A stretch of DNA of 64,000 nt, taken from Methylacidiphilum caldifontis (GTDB lineage Bacteria > Verrucomicrobiota > Verrucomicrobiia > Methylacidiphilales > Methylacidiphilaceae). Where the stretch lies: the NCBI RefSeq assembly GCF_017310505.1, contig NZ_CP065957.1:558001-622000 (forward strand), read 5' to 3'. Below the pieces are notes generated by a model. It saw only the letters and a program-made list of their open reading frames with translations. It was not told where the DNA came from and made no database searches. The translations under genes and the position numbers were made by a program. Each line of letters starts with the position of its first letter. Position 1 is the first letter of the stretch. Shown piece after piece: positions 40,183 to 49,362 of the stretch.

Positions 40183-40788
40183 TTGCTAACTTTTTCAGCC
40201 ATGGGCAACGATATTGCTTCAATCACTGAAGCTATTCTTAAAGAGATACCCGAATGCTGTCGGTTGAGTGAAAAAGATATAGAAAAGATCTCTTCATTGA
40301 GGCCTTATCTGTATCCTTTGGAAGATAGGCTTGTCAAAGGTTTCTACGACGTGCTTTATGGCTATCCTCCCACCTCTTCGATTTTTGATCTTTCTGAAAG
40401 GGAAAAAAGAGAATGGACATTAAGAAACTGGTGGAGAAGAACTCTTGATGGCCCTTTTGACCTTCACTACTGGACATGGCAAGCGGCAGTAGGCATCATC
40501 CATATTCGTCGAAAAGTCAAAAACCCCATGATGATTGGCATGTGGGCTTGGATCCTCAACTTTTTAGGAAAAGAATTATCAAAGATTTTATCTTATGATG
40601 AATTTACAAAGGTCTTAGAAGCTTTCCACAAACTTGCAGCAACAGCTGAAGCTTTGACCGCCGAAAGTTATCTTCACCACTATCTCCTTGCCCTTTGCCA
40701 TGCCACAGGAACTGATCTTCAACTTATCGATCGGCTTGTTCTTATCGAACTGGAACAAGTTCAAAAGACCCTTAGCCAAAAAAGCTAA
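40183..40788 (+). CDS. Protoglobin-like heme protein
   Basis: This protein of about 201 residues, with the better ATG possibly at 40201 (MGNDIASITEAI), fits the protoglobin/globin-coupled-sensor globin fold. The segment WTWQAAVGIIHIRRKVKNPMMIGMWAW holds the likely proximal His (in GIIHIRRKV). The aromatic-rich RNWWRRTLDGPFDLHYW precedes it. There is no sensor output domain, so it is a single-domain protoglobin that may bind O2, NO or CO. That would suit a microaerobic methanotroph, though the role is inference. It stands alone, convergent with ispF. Confidence 0.8.
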   Translation: MLTFSAMGNDIASITEAILKEIPECCRLSEKDIEKISSLRPYLYPLEDRLVKGFYDVLYGYPPTSSIFDLSEREKREWTLRNWWRRTLDGPFDLHYWTWQAAVGIIHIRRKVKNPMMIGMWAWILNFLGKELSKILSYDEFTKVLEAFHKLAATAEALTAESYLHHYLLALCHATGTDLQLIDRLVLIELEQVQKTLSQKS

Positions 40789-40845
40789 CTTTTTTATTTA
40801 AAGGCTGCTTTTAAGGGCTAAACAAAGTTTCCGTAACCATTAGGT

Positions 40846-41334
40846 TTAATCAATCCCTTTGCTAATCAGGCAACTTGCAAAAGCGGCAATTCCTTCTTGC
40901 CTTCCAATAAAACCGAGTTTTTCATTGGTTGTTGCCTTGATACCCACCTGGGCTTGGTCAATGCCTAGAGAAGATGAAACTCTTTGTTTCATCTCTTCAA
41001 TAAAAGGAGAAAGTTTTGGTCTTTCACAAATCACAATGGAGTCAATGTTTTCGATCCGCCACTTTTCTTTAAAAAGGATTTGGCTGATCTCTTCAAGAAA
41101 AACCAAGCTCGATACATCTTTCCACTTTGGATCACTATTCGGGAAAAAAAACCCGATATCTCTTTTGCCCATAGCCCCAAGCAGGGCATCAGCTATAGCA
41201 TGAATTAAAACATCACCATCTGAATGACCTAAAAGACCTAATTCAAAGGGGATGTTAACTCCACCCAAGATCAACTTTCTACCTTGGGCAAGCCTGTGGA
41301 CATCATAACCGATTCCTGTTCTAATCATGGGCAT
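40846..41334 (-). CDS. ispF: 2-C-methyl-D-erythritol 2,4-cyclodiphosphate synthase IspF
   Basis: This 162-residue enzyme of the MEP isoprenoid pathway converts CDP-ME 2-phosphate to ME-2,4-cyclodiphosphate. The zinc ligands are visible: Asp11 and His13 in GIGYDVHRL and His45 in LGHSDGDVLIHAIADALLGA. The substrate loop DIGFFFPNSDPKWK and the C-terminal IKATTNEKLGFIGRQEGIAAFA are typical. The true start may be Met3 (MIRTGIGYD). It is a single gene, convergent with the protoglobin gene. Confidence 0.97.
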   Translation of the reverse strand: MPMIRTGIGYDVHRLAQGRKLILGGVNIPFELGLLGHSDGDVLIHAIADALLGAMGKRDIGFFFPNSDPKWKDVSSLVFLEEISQILFKEKWRIENIDSIVICERPKLSPFIEEMKQRVSSSLGIDQAQVGIKATTNEKLGFIGRQEGIAAFASCLISKGID

Positions 41335-41403
41335 AGGGTAAAGAATGTAAAAAAAAATAAAAATACTTTTTTAAAATTCTCATTCTGTCTTTAATTTAAT
41401 TCC

Positions 41404-42276
41404 GTGAGCGGTATAAGAATTGCCCTACTAGGGACGGGAATACTTGGGCATAGCATCGCTGAAAGACTGCTCCACACCTATGATTCTCTTTATGTGTACA
41501 ACCGTAGTCGGTCAAAGGCTGAAGATCTCCTCTCTCTTGGAGCAACTCTGTGCAATACTCCTGCCGAAGCCATTGCGGCTGCCGATGCCCTTTTTTTAGT
41601 TTTAACCGACGCCAAAACCACGAAAACGGTTCTGGCTTCGGCTGAAGAAAAAACTCTTTTTGAGAAGAAAACCTTTTTCCAGCTCGGAACGATTAGCCCT
41701 ATGGAAGCCGAGGAGTTAAATGCTTACATTACGCAAAAAGGAGGGGTATTCATAGAACTGCCTGTGTTGGGCAGCAAAAATGAAGCTAAAAACGGTTCTT
41801 TGCTTTTAATGTTTGGGGCAAACGAGGAACAATACCACAAATGGCATGATTTTTTATCCTCGCTGGGAAAAGTTTTTTTTGTCGCTGAACCCAAAAAAGC
41901 GGCTGTTTTAAAACTTGCCCTCAATCAATTGATCATTTCATCCATGGTTGGGTTTTCTTTAAGTTTTGCAATGGTGATTAAAGAAAATATCGATCCCAAA
42001 CTTTTCATGAACATTCTGCGGGCAAGTGCGCTCTATTGTTCAACTTACGATAAAAAACTGCCACGGCTGGTAAAAAAAGATTATGAACTTGCCAATTTTA
42101 CTTTAGATCTTCTTTTAAAAGACCTTAAATTATGCTTGGAAGAGACAGAAAGACTTTCCATAGAGTCTGCTCCATTAGAAATTTCAAGAACGATTATTGA
42201 GCAAGCCCTAAAGCGTGGATACGGACAAAAAGATTATTCAGCTCTTTTTGAAGCAATTTTTTCACCCAAACCATGA
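41404..42276 (+). CDS. NAD(P)-dependent beta-hydroxyacid dehydrogenase family protein
   Basis: This 290-residue enzyme, with a GTG start, has the N-terminal Rossmann motif IALLGTGILGHSIAERL, the family block FFQLGTISPMEAEELNAYI (substrate-binding region) and the catalytic-lysine segment AAVLKLALNQLI. It belongs with 3-hydroxyisobutyrate, 6-phosphogluconate-like and glyoxylate/succinic semialdehyde reductases. The exact substrate is unclear. The stop overlaps the ATG of the cupin gene by 4 nt, so the two are translationally coupled. Confidence 0.88.
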   Translation: MSGIRIALLGTGILGHSIAERLLHTYDSLYVYNRSRSKAEDLLSLGATLCNTPAEAIAAADALFLVLTDAKTTKTVLASAEEKTLFEKKTFFQLGTISPMEAEELNAYITQKGGVFIELPVLGSKNEAKNGSLLLMFGANEEQYHKWHDFLSSLGKVFFVAEPKKAAVLKLALNQLIISSMVGFSLSFAMVIKENIDPKLFMNILRASALYCSTYDKKLPRLVKKDYELANFTLDLLLKDLKLCLEETERLSIESAPLEISRTIIEQALKRGYGQKDYSALFEAIFSPKP

Positions 42277-42563
42277 ATACTTTATCTTCTAAAGCCATTA
42301 TCATTGAAAAAAATCCCTCGCAAAACAAACTTGATGAACTAGGTGTTGCCCGTTGGCCCATATGGGAAAAAGAACCATCCTCTTTTGACTGGAGCTATGA
42401 TCAAAAAGAATGCTGCTATATCCTTGAGGGTGAGGCCCTGATCCAGGTGGGAGAAGAAAAACCTCTTCGGATAAGTCAAGGGGAACTGGTGACCTTTCCC
42501 GCGGGTCTGTCTTGCCACTGGGTAATAACGAAAAAAATAAGGAAACATTATCAATTGGGTTAA
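42273..42563 (+). CDS. Small cupin (DUF861-like) protein
   Basis: This 96-residue single-domain cupin has the two typical motifs: WSYDQKECCYILEGEALIQVGEEKPLRI and GELVTFPAGLSCHWVITKKIRKHYQ. It resembles the (S)-ureidoglycine aminohydrolase-like cupin_3 group, whose members are mostly of unknown function. Motif 1 lacks the usual two His residues, so metal binding is doubtful. It overlaps the upstream dehydrogenase by 4 nt. The tRNA-Glu gene follows. Confidence 0.85.
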   Translation: MNTLSSKAIIIEKNPSQNKLDELGVARWPIWEKEPSSFDWSYDQKECCYILEGEALIQVGEEKPLRISQGELVTFPAGLSCHWVITKKIRKHYQLG

Positions 42564-42633
42564 CTTATTTTTTTATTTTAGTCGGAGTTGAGAAAATTTT
42601 AAATCTCTATTATCTATTTCTAATTAAACAAGA

Positions 42634-42709
42634 GGCCCCATCATCTAGTTGGTTAGGATACGGCCCTCTCAAGGCCGGTGGACGGGTTCGAATCCCGTTG
42701 GGGCTACCA
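42634..42709 (+). tRNA. tRNA-Glu (anticodon CTC)
   Basis: A full cloverleaf is readable. The acceptor GGCCCCA pairs with TGGGGCT. The D-arm holds AGTTGGTTAGGAT. The anticodon stem CGGCC/GGCCG has loop CTCTCAA, with CTC at 42668-42670. The T-arm is CGGG-TTCGAAT-CCCG. The discriminator is A and CCA is encoded (42707-42709). It reads GAG codons. The next 4 kb hold an insertion sequence and an unusual gene module, so this tRNA may mark the edge of an accessory region. Confidence 0.95.
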
Positions 42710-43003
42710 CAATTTACTTCTGAGATTATGCCAATATATTTTTTTTGTGTGTGTGAGGCACGGAAAGATAGAGATTAGATATGGATTAAAAATTTTTTGT
42801 GAAACTTTCTTTGAAATGGATGCCTCAATTTTTTGCAATTTTTATGTGTTTTGGGATATTTTTACCCTGTTTTAAAACGATTTGAGACAAACATCTTGAT
42901 TTTGTTCAATCAACTTCATTTTCTCTTGAGATTTTTCAAAAAGAAGTTTCCTGCTCTGTTTATTAAATTTAGTATTTAATATTATTACCATTTTGTTAAC
43001 TGA

Positions 43004-44560
43004 ACTTCCGAAACTTTGAGATATAAGATGTTGTAGCAGAACAATATAACATTTTTATTCTGCCTACAAGGCCCATTTGGGCGGCTGAGCGAAGAGCGGA
43101 AGCAGATCGAGTTTATGAAGCAACACGTTGAGCTCTGTAGGAATCTTGGATAAGAGCCCGATCACAGGCTTTCCCTTGGTAGAAAGTTGGACCAAGCGGA
43201 TTGATTGCAAGCGACGGAGCACTTTGGGAACTTCTTCAGTGAAGCCCTTCGCTACCCATTCGGTTCCGAGTCGGGCGCTAATCCAGAAGGCCAAGAAGCA
43301 GAGCCTTATGTGGTTACGGACCCGGTCCGGCCGCCAATGATAAACCGGACGAATTTCCATGTAGCCCTTGAGCTCGGAAAAGGCGGCCTCAACCTCTGCA
43401 AGTCTCTTGTAGTGCGTGAGGACTTGTTGATCCGAAGCTTTGGCCAAAGGGAGGTTAGTCTCCAAAAGATACCAACCATCGATCGCCTCTTCTTCCTTAA
43501 CCCGATCCAAATCGAGCTTCCACCAGAACCGGCCTTTGGCGTCAACCCCATACCGAAAGTATTTATGCGCCTGGATTTTCTGGAGCGCCCGTCCAACCCG
43601 GCTGCCCAGATTAACCGGATCCGCTCCCTTCCGTATTGACCGTGCTATTTGGTGCAGCAGCTCTTCTCCTTGCTCGATCCGTCTTTCTCGTTGCTCCCTA
43701 TCCCGTTGTGCTCGCCACTCCCCTCCGGCAATAACATAGCGAACTCCCTGCTGTTCGATCTCCAGAATCCGAGTCCGATCCGTAAGCCAAAGCTGGCGAT
43801 CTTCGGGAAGACTTCTGATAATCTCCTGCAACTTCGCCTGAGTTGCCCGAGTCACGTACCTGAGTTCCAGGCCTGTCAGTATCTCCAGGTTCCACCGGCT
43901 CTTCATCCCCCCCGTCGAAGACAAGGGTCGCTTCCTGGATCCCAAACCTTCGTCGCAGCGTAATCAAAAGCCCCGTCAGGGTCGTGCTATCTGCCCGGTT
44001 TCCTCGAAGCACCTCCACGTGAATCGGAATCCCCCGACTATCCGTAGCGACGGCAAGAAGAACCTGCAGCCTATCCTGCCGATGATCCCTGCTGTAGCCA
44101 TATTGGGCCAAGCCAGCTGGACCATCTCCTTCAAAATATACACTGGATAGATCATAGAGCACCAGGCTTGCTCCAGTCGGTTGAGACTCCTCGTAGAGCT
44201 TCTTCTCGATCCCGCTCCAAAGCCACCCGAGTTCATCCAATCGCTTTATTGACAGCCTCCATACAGAAAAGCCACCTATCCCTCCAGCGCATAAAAGGCC
44301 AAAGCATCCGGGGCTTCCCACTCCTCCAAGGGAACAAGCTTCTTCCCCTGCAAGATTGCCCTGACTGCATCCCGGACTTCTTCAGGCATCCGAGTTAGAT
44401 TGGCTAAAATCCTCGTCTTGACCTGGTTGCCCACTCGGTAGGACTCCCTGACGAGATAAGACCGATAGATCTTGCCTTTCTGGTAGGTACGAACCTCCTG
44501 TAAATACATGCCTACATGTATATCAAAATATGAGAAAATAATCAACAAAAATAATTCACA
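43004..44560 (-). mobile_element. IS1634-like insertion sequence, transposase frameshifted
   Basis: The left edge is placed where homology with the second copy at 30.87 kb begins (CTTCCGAAACT). The right edge is placed just upstream of the transposase start and is approximate, because I could not make out terminal inverted repeats. The copy at 30.87 kb lies in the same orientation, so about 12 kb is flanked by direct repeats of this element. Confidence 0.8.
43064..44548 (-). pseudogene. IS1634-family transposase, broken by two frameshifts
   Basis: Three minus-strand frames read in order as one transposase. The first is 44548-44276 (N-terminus; likely start Met at 44509, MYLQEVRTYQKGKIYR). 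The second is 44321-43698, which includes LVLYDLSSVYFEGDG with the first catalytic Asp and ATLVFDGG with the second. The third is 43945-43064, ending with AEVEAAFSELKGYMEIRPVYHW, the E region of the IS1634/IS4-type DDE domain. Frameshifts fall near 44290 and 43920. The catalytic residues remain, so the decay is recent, but a full-length protein cannot be made without recoding. Confidence 0.85.
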
Positions 44561-44697
44561 TTTATTCCCATAATACGTCCTACATTGTTGGCCCTAAGTG
44601 CTTTGTCTGCCTAAATTTTACTCAAAATTATAAGGAAGATCGGCTAACTCTAATGCGAAAAAGAAAGAAAGTATCGATTGTTGTTTATTATGACTAC

Positions 44698-45315
44698 CTA
44701 TAAATTTAAAGTTTTTATGACAACAAAAGCCCTGAGAACTTCATCTGTTGCGTATTTCCAAAATCGTTTTGATCGTCGGTAAAATATAACTGATGAAAAT
44801 ATACTCAATAAAAACAATATCAAAGTGGATATTTTAAATACAAAAATCACGAAATACATCAAAAATAATGATTCAAATAAAAATAAAACAAGCCACCCCC
44901 TATACAAACCGTAATAGGCGTTAAATACAGAAACTCGACCAGTTTCATCTTTGATAGAGACTAACGTATAACATAGATTCCATAATCTGTTTTCGTCTTG
45001 TTTTTGTAGTCCAAAAAATTCTTTTGCTTGGTACAAGATTTCCTTTTGCTTATCATCGTAACTTCCTTTATCCTCTGGGATCAAAAATCGAAAAAAACTT
45101 ATATCATTTATTAGATTCGCAAATCCCTGGACCAAGTGTCCTACATAAAATGCAATAATAAGCCAGATTAAGGTAGTGTCTAAACTAAAAGATATTATAT
45201 GAAATTGAAAAAAATAAAATGCGTCAAAATCAATAAGCAATAGTGTAAATGCCCCAACTATAATATAGCTGATTACGTCATAAACATTAAGCTTTGAAAA
45301 AAACTTTTCCTCCAT
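44698..45315 (-). CDS. Hypothetical multi-pass membrane protein of the twin-MBL module
   Basis: This 205-residue protein is not one I recognise. Four hydrophobic segments are visible: about 13-31 (VISYIIVGAFTLLLI), about 47-65 (LIWLIIAFYVGHLVQGF), and a pair near 145-185 (WLVLFLFESLFLMYFVIFVF and STLILFLLSIFSSVIFY). A soluble central loop holds KQKEILYQAKEFFGL. It starts about 3 nt after the preceding MBL gene and is the last of three tightly packed genes. By position it may anchor the two MBL proteins at the membrane or act as their effector; this is inference only. Confidence 0.7.
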   Translation of the reverse strand: MEEKFFSKLNVYDVISYIIVGAFTLLLIDFDAFYFFQFHIISFSLDTTLIWLIIAFYVGHLVQGFANLINDISFFRFLIPEDKGSYDDKQKEILYQAKEFFGLQKQDENRLWNLCYTLVSIKDETGRVSVFNAYYGLYRGWLVLFLFESLFLMYFVIFVFKISTLILFLLSIFSSVIFYRRSKRFWKYATDEVLRAFVVIKTLNL

Positions 45316-45318
45316 AGC

Positions 45319-46137
45319 TTAACAATTTTGATTGATATGAATGATGTAGTTGCCAATAGCCGGAATTATAATTGTTATTCTCCCATCTTTACGAGTTGTT
45401 AGAACCTTTCTAATACTCCCACTAATGTTTAAACCTCTACAATGTTGAGCGTAGAGATTATGGCTTTGTGTTTCGTGCATTACCGGCTTATCAGAAATAA
45501 TTATTATATCAGGAGCACAGTAATCGAACACTTCACGACAATAGCCATTTTTTCTTCCATGATGAGAAGCAATTAAAATATTTGTTCGCTTCAAACATTT
45601 TACAAATTTTTGGTTTTCTAAAAATTTTTCCCACCCAGCGGCTTCAAGGTCTCCTGGGAACATTACACCCACTCCGTTGTAAGCAACAAAAGTAACAACA
45701 CTGAGATTATTTGTATCTTGAAATTCTTTCAACGAATGATGAAAATAAGCGATTTCCATCTCATAGCTTGGGCATATCGGTGAAATGAAAACATTTCGTA
45801 TCCAATATAAAGCTGTTTTCACCGCATCGTGTACTTCGCCACTTTCTTTGATTTTTTTATGTTCCAACCAGTCGGGATCAATATTGCTGTTGTAAGCAAT
45901 ACTTTCGGGGAAGATATTCATTTTGAAATTTACTAAATCGGATAGATGATCTTGGTCCAGATTACTTAAAACAATACAATGAGGTTTTTGATTGCGTTGT
46001 TGCAACCAGCTTGAGGGTCGCCAATTTGTAGATTTGTTGCATCCAGCTCCTATCAATATCAAATGGCCACATGGCGTCTCTACAGCACTACACTCTCCAT
46101 GTTCAACATCAAAAATGTGAATTTTCATCGGCTTCAT
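45319..46137 (-). CDS. ComEC/Rec2-type metallo-beta-lactamase-fold protein (second of pair)
   Basis: From the ATG at 46137, which overlaps the previous stop codon as ATGA, this gives about 272 residues. An upstream in-frame ATG at 46149 is less likely. The MBL fold shows at KIHIFDVEHGECSAVETPCGHLILIG, SNLDQDHLSDL (metal site, about 58-67), VGVMFPGDLEAAGWEKFL, and ILIASHHGRKNGY. In the first metal motif the leading His is Asn (N-x-D-x-D-H), so metal site 1 may be altered. The closest known fold is the extracellular MBL domain of ComEC-like competence proteins, but this is a stand-alone soluble version. Its partner genes on both sides overlap or nearly touch. Confidence 0.8.
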   Translation of the reverse strand: MKPMKIHIFDVEHGECSAVETPCGHLILIGAGCNKSTNWRPSSWLQQRNQKPHCIVLSNLDQDHLSDLVNFKMNIFPESIAYNSNIDPDWLEHKKIKESGEVHDAVKTALYWIRNVFISPICPSYEMEIAYFHHSLKEFQDTNNLSVVTFVAYNGVGVMFPGDLEAAGWEKFLENQKFVKCLKRTNILIASHHGRKNGYCREVFDYCAPDIIIISDKPVMHETQSHNLYAQHCRGLNISGSIRKVLTTRKDGRITIIIPAIGNYIIHINQNC

Positions 46138-47021
46138 ATAGGATACCATTTATTGCTGTAATCCCAAAACTCTGTCCGGAAAATTATTTTTTCCTCCTCA
46201 TTTATACGAACCTTTACATTTCCATAATACTTGGTTGATAAAACTAACCCATGCTTTTTGTAAGTATCGCGGTCATAATCAACGCCTTCCGCAACTGAAA
46301 CCACTGTTAACCTCGGTTTTACTGCTTCCAAAAAATCTATTGAAATGTGATTTTTACTTCCATGACCTGGTGCTAAAAGTATAGAAGATCGCAATTCGTT
46401 TTCCTCATAGTTTTTTACTACATCGTCCAATGCTTGCTTTGAGGCATCTCCAGTAAGCATGACTCTTACTCCATTGTATGTAATTTGAAGTACATAACTT
46501 AAATGATCGTATTCCTTACTCTCTTCTGCTATTTTTATAAGCTCTTTATTTGGTGAAAGTATTTTAATTCCATCTTGTACCCAACAACAATCAGCATTTG
46601 TATTTCGCAAGGGACTTAAAACATTAACATTCTTAATGCTTCCTTTTTTTAAGGATTGATAAAACTCCCAATCTGTTTTGTCATAAAGAGAATTTTCCCA
46701 GCCACCAGGATTTGGTTTATTTTCCGGGACATGCCAAAAATTCCTTATATACTTCTTATCAAAAAGTGTTTTTAGCCCTGACATATGATCCATATCAGGG
46801 TGCGTTAGAATAAATCGGAAAATTTCTTCATTGGGAAAATTGTTCTGTATATAATCAGTTGGATTATTGTGATTCGCTTTTTGCAAACGCTCCATTGAGG
46901 TTCTTTTGCTTTGTGAAAATGACCTGGAGTCGTCTATATCAATTACGCTTAAACGGCCCGATGGAAATTTAATTATTGTACAATTTCCTTTTCCTACATT
47001 TATAAAGTGAAAATCTAACAT
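46134..47021 (-). CDS. ComEC/Rec2-type metallo-beta-lactamase-fold protein (first of pair)
   Basis: This 295-residue stand-alone MBL protein starts MLDFHFINVGKGNCTIIKF. The metal motif FILTHPDMDHMSGL (His74, Asp76, Asp78, His79) is the H-x-D-x-D-H form seen in ComEC-type domains. RVMLTGDASKQAL and LLAPGHGSKNHIS supply the later ligands, and a terminal SVAEGVDYDRDTY segment follows. No signal peptide or membrane segment is seen, so it is cytoplasmic. It leads a three-gene operon and is only distantly similar to the second MBL gene. Likely activity is phosphodiesterase or nuclease; a defence role is a guess from context. Confidence 0.8.
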   Translation of the reverse strand: MLDFHFINVGKGNCTIIKFPSGRLSVIDIDDSRSFSQSKRTSMERLQKANHNNPTDYIQNNFPNEEIFRFILTHPDMDHMSGLKTLFDKKYIRNFWHVPENKPNPGGWENSLYDKTDWEFYQSLKKGSIKNVNVLSPLRNTNADCCWVQDGIKILSPNKELIKIAEESKEYDHLSYVLQITYNGVRVMLTGDASKQALDDVVKNYEENELRSSILLAPGHGSKNHISIDFLEAVKPRLTVVSVAEGVDYDRDTYKKHGLVLSTKYYGNVKVRINEEEKIIFRTEFWDYSNKWYPI

Positions 47022-47032
47022 ATTATTTAATC

Positions 47033-47624
47033 CTAATATTTATTCTTAATCTCTTTAACCTTAACATGGCGTCTCACCTGAATCAATTTTAACGATGGTA
47101 TGAAAAGAAAAGTCAGCCGTTTGGAGACTCGATATTGATCTTGGAACATATCTTTTTGCAGGGGGTATTTCCTGGAGTTTGAGCTGATATTGGATTTATT
47201 CTTTGACATAGTTATAAAACTATTCTATTTACCTAGACAAATATAATCAAATGATTTATTTAAAAAAAATATATATACTTAATCTTTACATAGAGCTTTT
47301 ACCTCCGCACGCGCACTTAGAGGATTGGACAAGATCAACCATAAAGATAATGAACTCCAGCTGAAAAAAACCGGGTAAAGTACCAAAGGGAGTAGTATAA
47401 ATTCATTTCCTCCAGACTCCCATTATTCTTTTTGACCACTCGACATGAAAAATGAAAAAGGATATAATGTGTAAAAACAAATTGGAAAATTTTCTGCTTT
47501 GCTCGCTACAAGGCAAGTGCCGCCGCTAGGTGGGATTATCGTGCCGTCTGCATCACAACATCTATCTAGCGTTCTGCTGGAAAAAGGTTCAAAAGAGTTG
47601 TAAAGTTGTATAGTGATTAGCTTC
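47033..47624. other. Intergenic stretch, no convincing gene
   Basis: About 590 bases between the twin-MBL module and the sensor kinase gene. The minus-strand frame at 47423-47632 (69 residues) is Cys- and aromatic-rich with no family resemblance and overlaps the kinase stop, so I do not call it. The promoter of the leftward MBL operon should lie at its left side. Confidence 0.5.
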
Positions 47625-49328
47625 CTAATCAAAAAGTGGAAAAAGTAAAGAAAAAGTGCTTCCCTCTCCTAGTGTTGAGCTGACCTTGACTTTACCCCGG
47701 TGGTTTTCCATAATTTTCTGAACGATCGCTAATCCAAGACCCGTTCCCTGTTTTTTCCTTGTCAAAAACGGAACAAAAAGTTCTTCTATTTCCGCCTTCG
47801 ACATTCCTGATCCTGAATCTTTAACCCTGATAGCTAAATAAGGATCCGTTTCGGTTTCTTCTATTTCAGCTATGATTTCAAGAACTCCTCCCTCTCCCAT
47901 CGCTTGGGCTCCATTAAGGATGAGGTTCAAAACCGCCTGTTCAACCTGTGATCGTTCAGCTTTAATTTTAGGAATGGAAGGAGAAATAGAGGTTTTTACC
48001 TCGATTTTTTGCCCCGCTAATTTATGCCGGGATAATAGAAGAACATCTTCGATGATTTCTTCAACTTTCAACGATTCCAAAGAGGGTTGGGTGGCTTTCC
48101 CTAACACCAGGACTTGATCAACGATCCGGTTCATCTGGATCATCTTTTTTTCAAGAACTTCCAAGTCTTTTTGAGACACTGGGTCATGTTGTATTCTCGT
48201 TTTTAAGCTATGAATAAGCATGTGGATTACCGTAAGGGGATTTCTGATTTCATGAGCAATTTCTGCGGCCAAAAGCCCAAGGGAAAGCAGCCTTTCCCCT
48301 TCCCTGAGATTTTCCTCGGTTTGAACAATCCGATCAAGGAGCCTAGCTTTAGCCAGGGCCACCGCCGAGAGATCGGCAAGGGTTTGTAGTAGCTGGATCT
48401 GGCTATTTGAAAACCGGTGAGGAAAGGCGGTAAAAAGGGCAAGCACCCCCTGGCATTCGCTGCTAAAAACAAGAGGAACAGACAAAAAAGAAACCATCTC
48501 TTTTTCCATAGCCAACTCAGGACAATGGATCAAAGATTCTTCATGAATATCCTGTATAGCCAACGGCTTGCACTTTTTGACGACGACCCCAAAAATAGAC
48601 TCACTTAAAGAGATCGTCATCTTCTCTTTTTTCATGGTTTCTTTGTCCTTGTCACAAGAAGCGATGAGATGGAGTTCAGTCTTATCTGGATTGAGAAGAA
48701 ACAACTTTCCCTTGTTGGCATTCATAAACGTCACGGCATTCCTTACTACCCCTTCTAAAGTCTTTTCAAGATCTTCCTGGGAAACGATCGTTCGGCCTAT
48801 CTCAATAAGAGTAGAAAGTTGGTCAGCTTGTTGTCGGAGTTTTTCAAATTCCCATGCCAATGATAACCATTGGGCGGATTCCGCAGCAATGGCTTCCAAC
48901 TCCTTTTCGTGTTCCAAGCTATAGTGAGCTTTTTGATGGCTATCGACGTTAAGGACACCGATGACGGTGGATTGCCATTCTATGGGAACGGCCAACTCCG
49001 ATTGAATCCGAGGGTCTATGGAGACATAACGCCAATCTTTTGTGACGTCGTCAATGCGCATGGTCTTAGCCGAGTTAATGACCCAGCCGGTAATCCCCTC
49101 GCCCACTTTAAGCTTGGTTTTTTTGGCTTTATGTTTAAGGCCAAAACTGGCTTCTATATCAAGCAAACCCGTATTGGGATTGAATAGAACAAAAGAACCG
49201 CTATCCGATGCTGTTCGACTAATCGCTATTTTCAAAAAATGCCGGATAACTCCCTGAACCGTCAGCAACTTCTTTACTTTTTCAATGGATATTTCACCAC
49301 TCAATTTCCGCAGATGAGCAAGATGCAT
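47625..49328 (-). CDS. Sensor histidine kinase with two GAF domains
   Basis: This 567-residue soluble kinase has a GAF domain at about 15-160 (GEGITGWVINS, SELAVPIEWQSTVIGVLNVDS) and a second at about 175-330. The HisKA helix follows, with phospho-acceptor His359 in LAAEIAHEIRNPLTVIHML. The HATPase domain has the N box (LNLILNGAQAM), G1 (VKDSGSGM) and G2 (GTGLGLAIVQKIM). There are no transmembrane segments, so it senses a cytoplasmic ligand. It starts 34 nt after glnD in the same direction, so it is probably co-transcribed with this PII-modifying enzyme. A nitrogen-sensing NtrB-like role is a reasonable guess. No response regulator lies beside it. Confidence 0.9.
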   Translation of the reverse strand: MHLAHLRKLSGEISIEKVKKLLTVQGVIRHFLKIAISRTASDSGSFVLFNPNTGLLDIEASFGLKHKAKKTKLKVGEGITGWVINSAKTMRIDDVTKDWRYVSIDPRIQSELAVPIEWQSTVIGVLNVDSHQKAHYSLEHEKELEAIAAESAQWLSLAWEFEKLRQQADQLSTLIEIGRTIVSQEDLEKTLEGVVRNAVTFMNANKGKLFLLNPDKTELHLIASCDKDKETMKKEKMTISLSESIFGVVVKKCKPLAIQDIHEESLIHCPELAMEKEMVSFLSVPLVFSSECQGVLALFTAFPHRFSNSQIQLLQTLADLSAVALAKARLLDRIVQTEENLREGERLLSLGLLAAEIAHEIRNPLTVIHMLIHSLKTRIQHDPVSQKDLEVLEKKMIQMNRIVDQVLVLGKATQPSLESLKVEEIIEDVLLLSRHKLAGQKIEVKTSISPSIPKIKAERSQVEQAVLNLILNGAQAMGEGGVLEIIAEIEETETDPYLAIRVKDSGSGMSKAEIEELFVPFLTRKKQGTGLGLAIVQKIMENHRGKVKVSSTLGEGSTFSLLFPLFD

Positions 49329-49362
49329 TTTAACCCTTCAAGCCGTTTTATAATCCTTTATT

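Noticed and set aside
47423-47632. 69-residue minus-strand frame downstream of the GAF kinase
   Set aside because: No domain, overlaps the kinase stop codon, and composition is unlike neighbouring genes.
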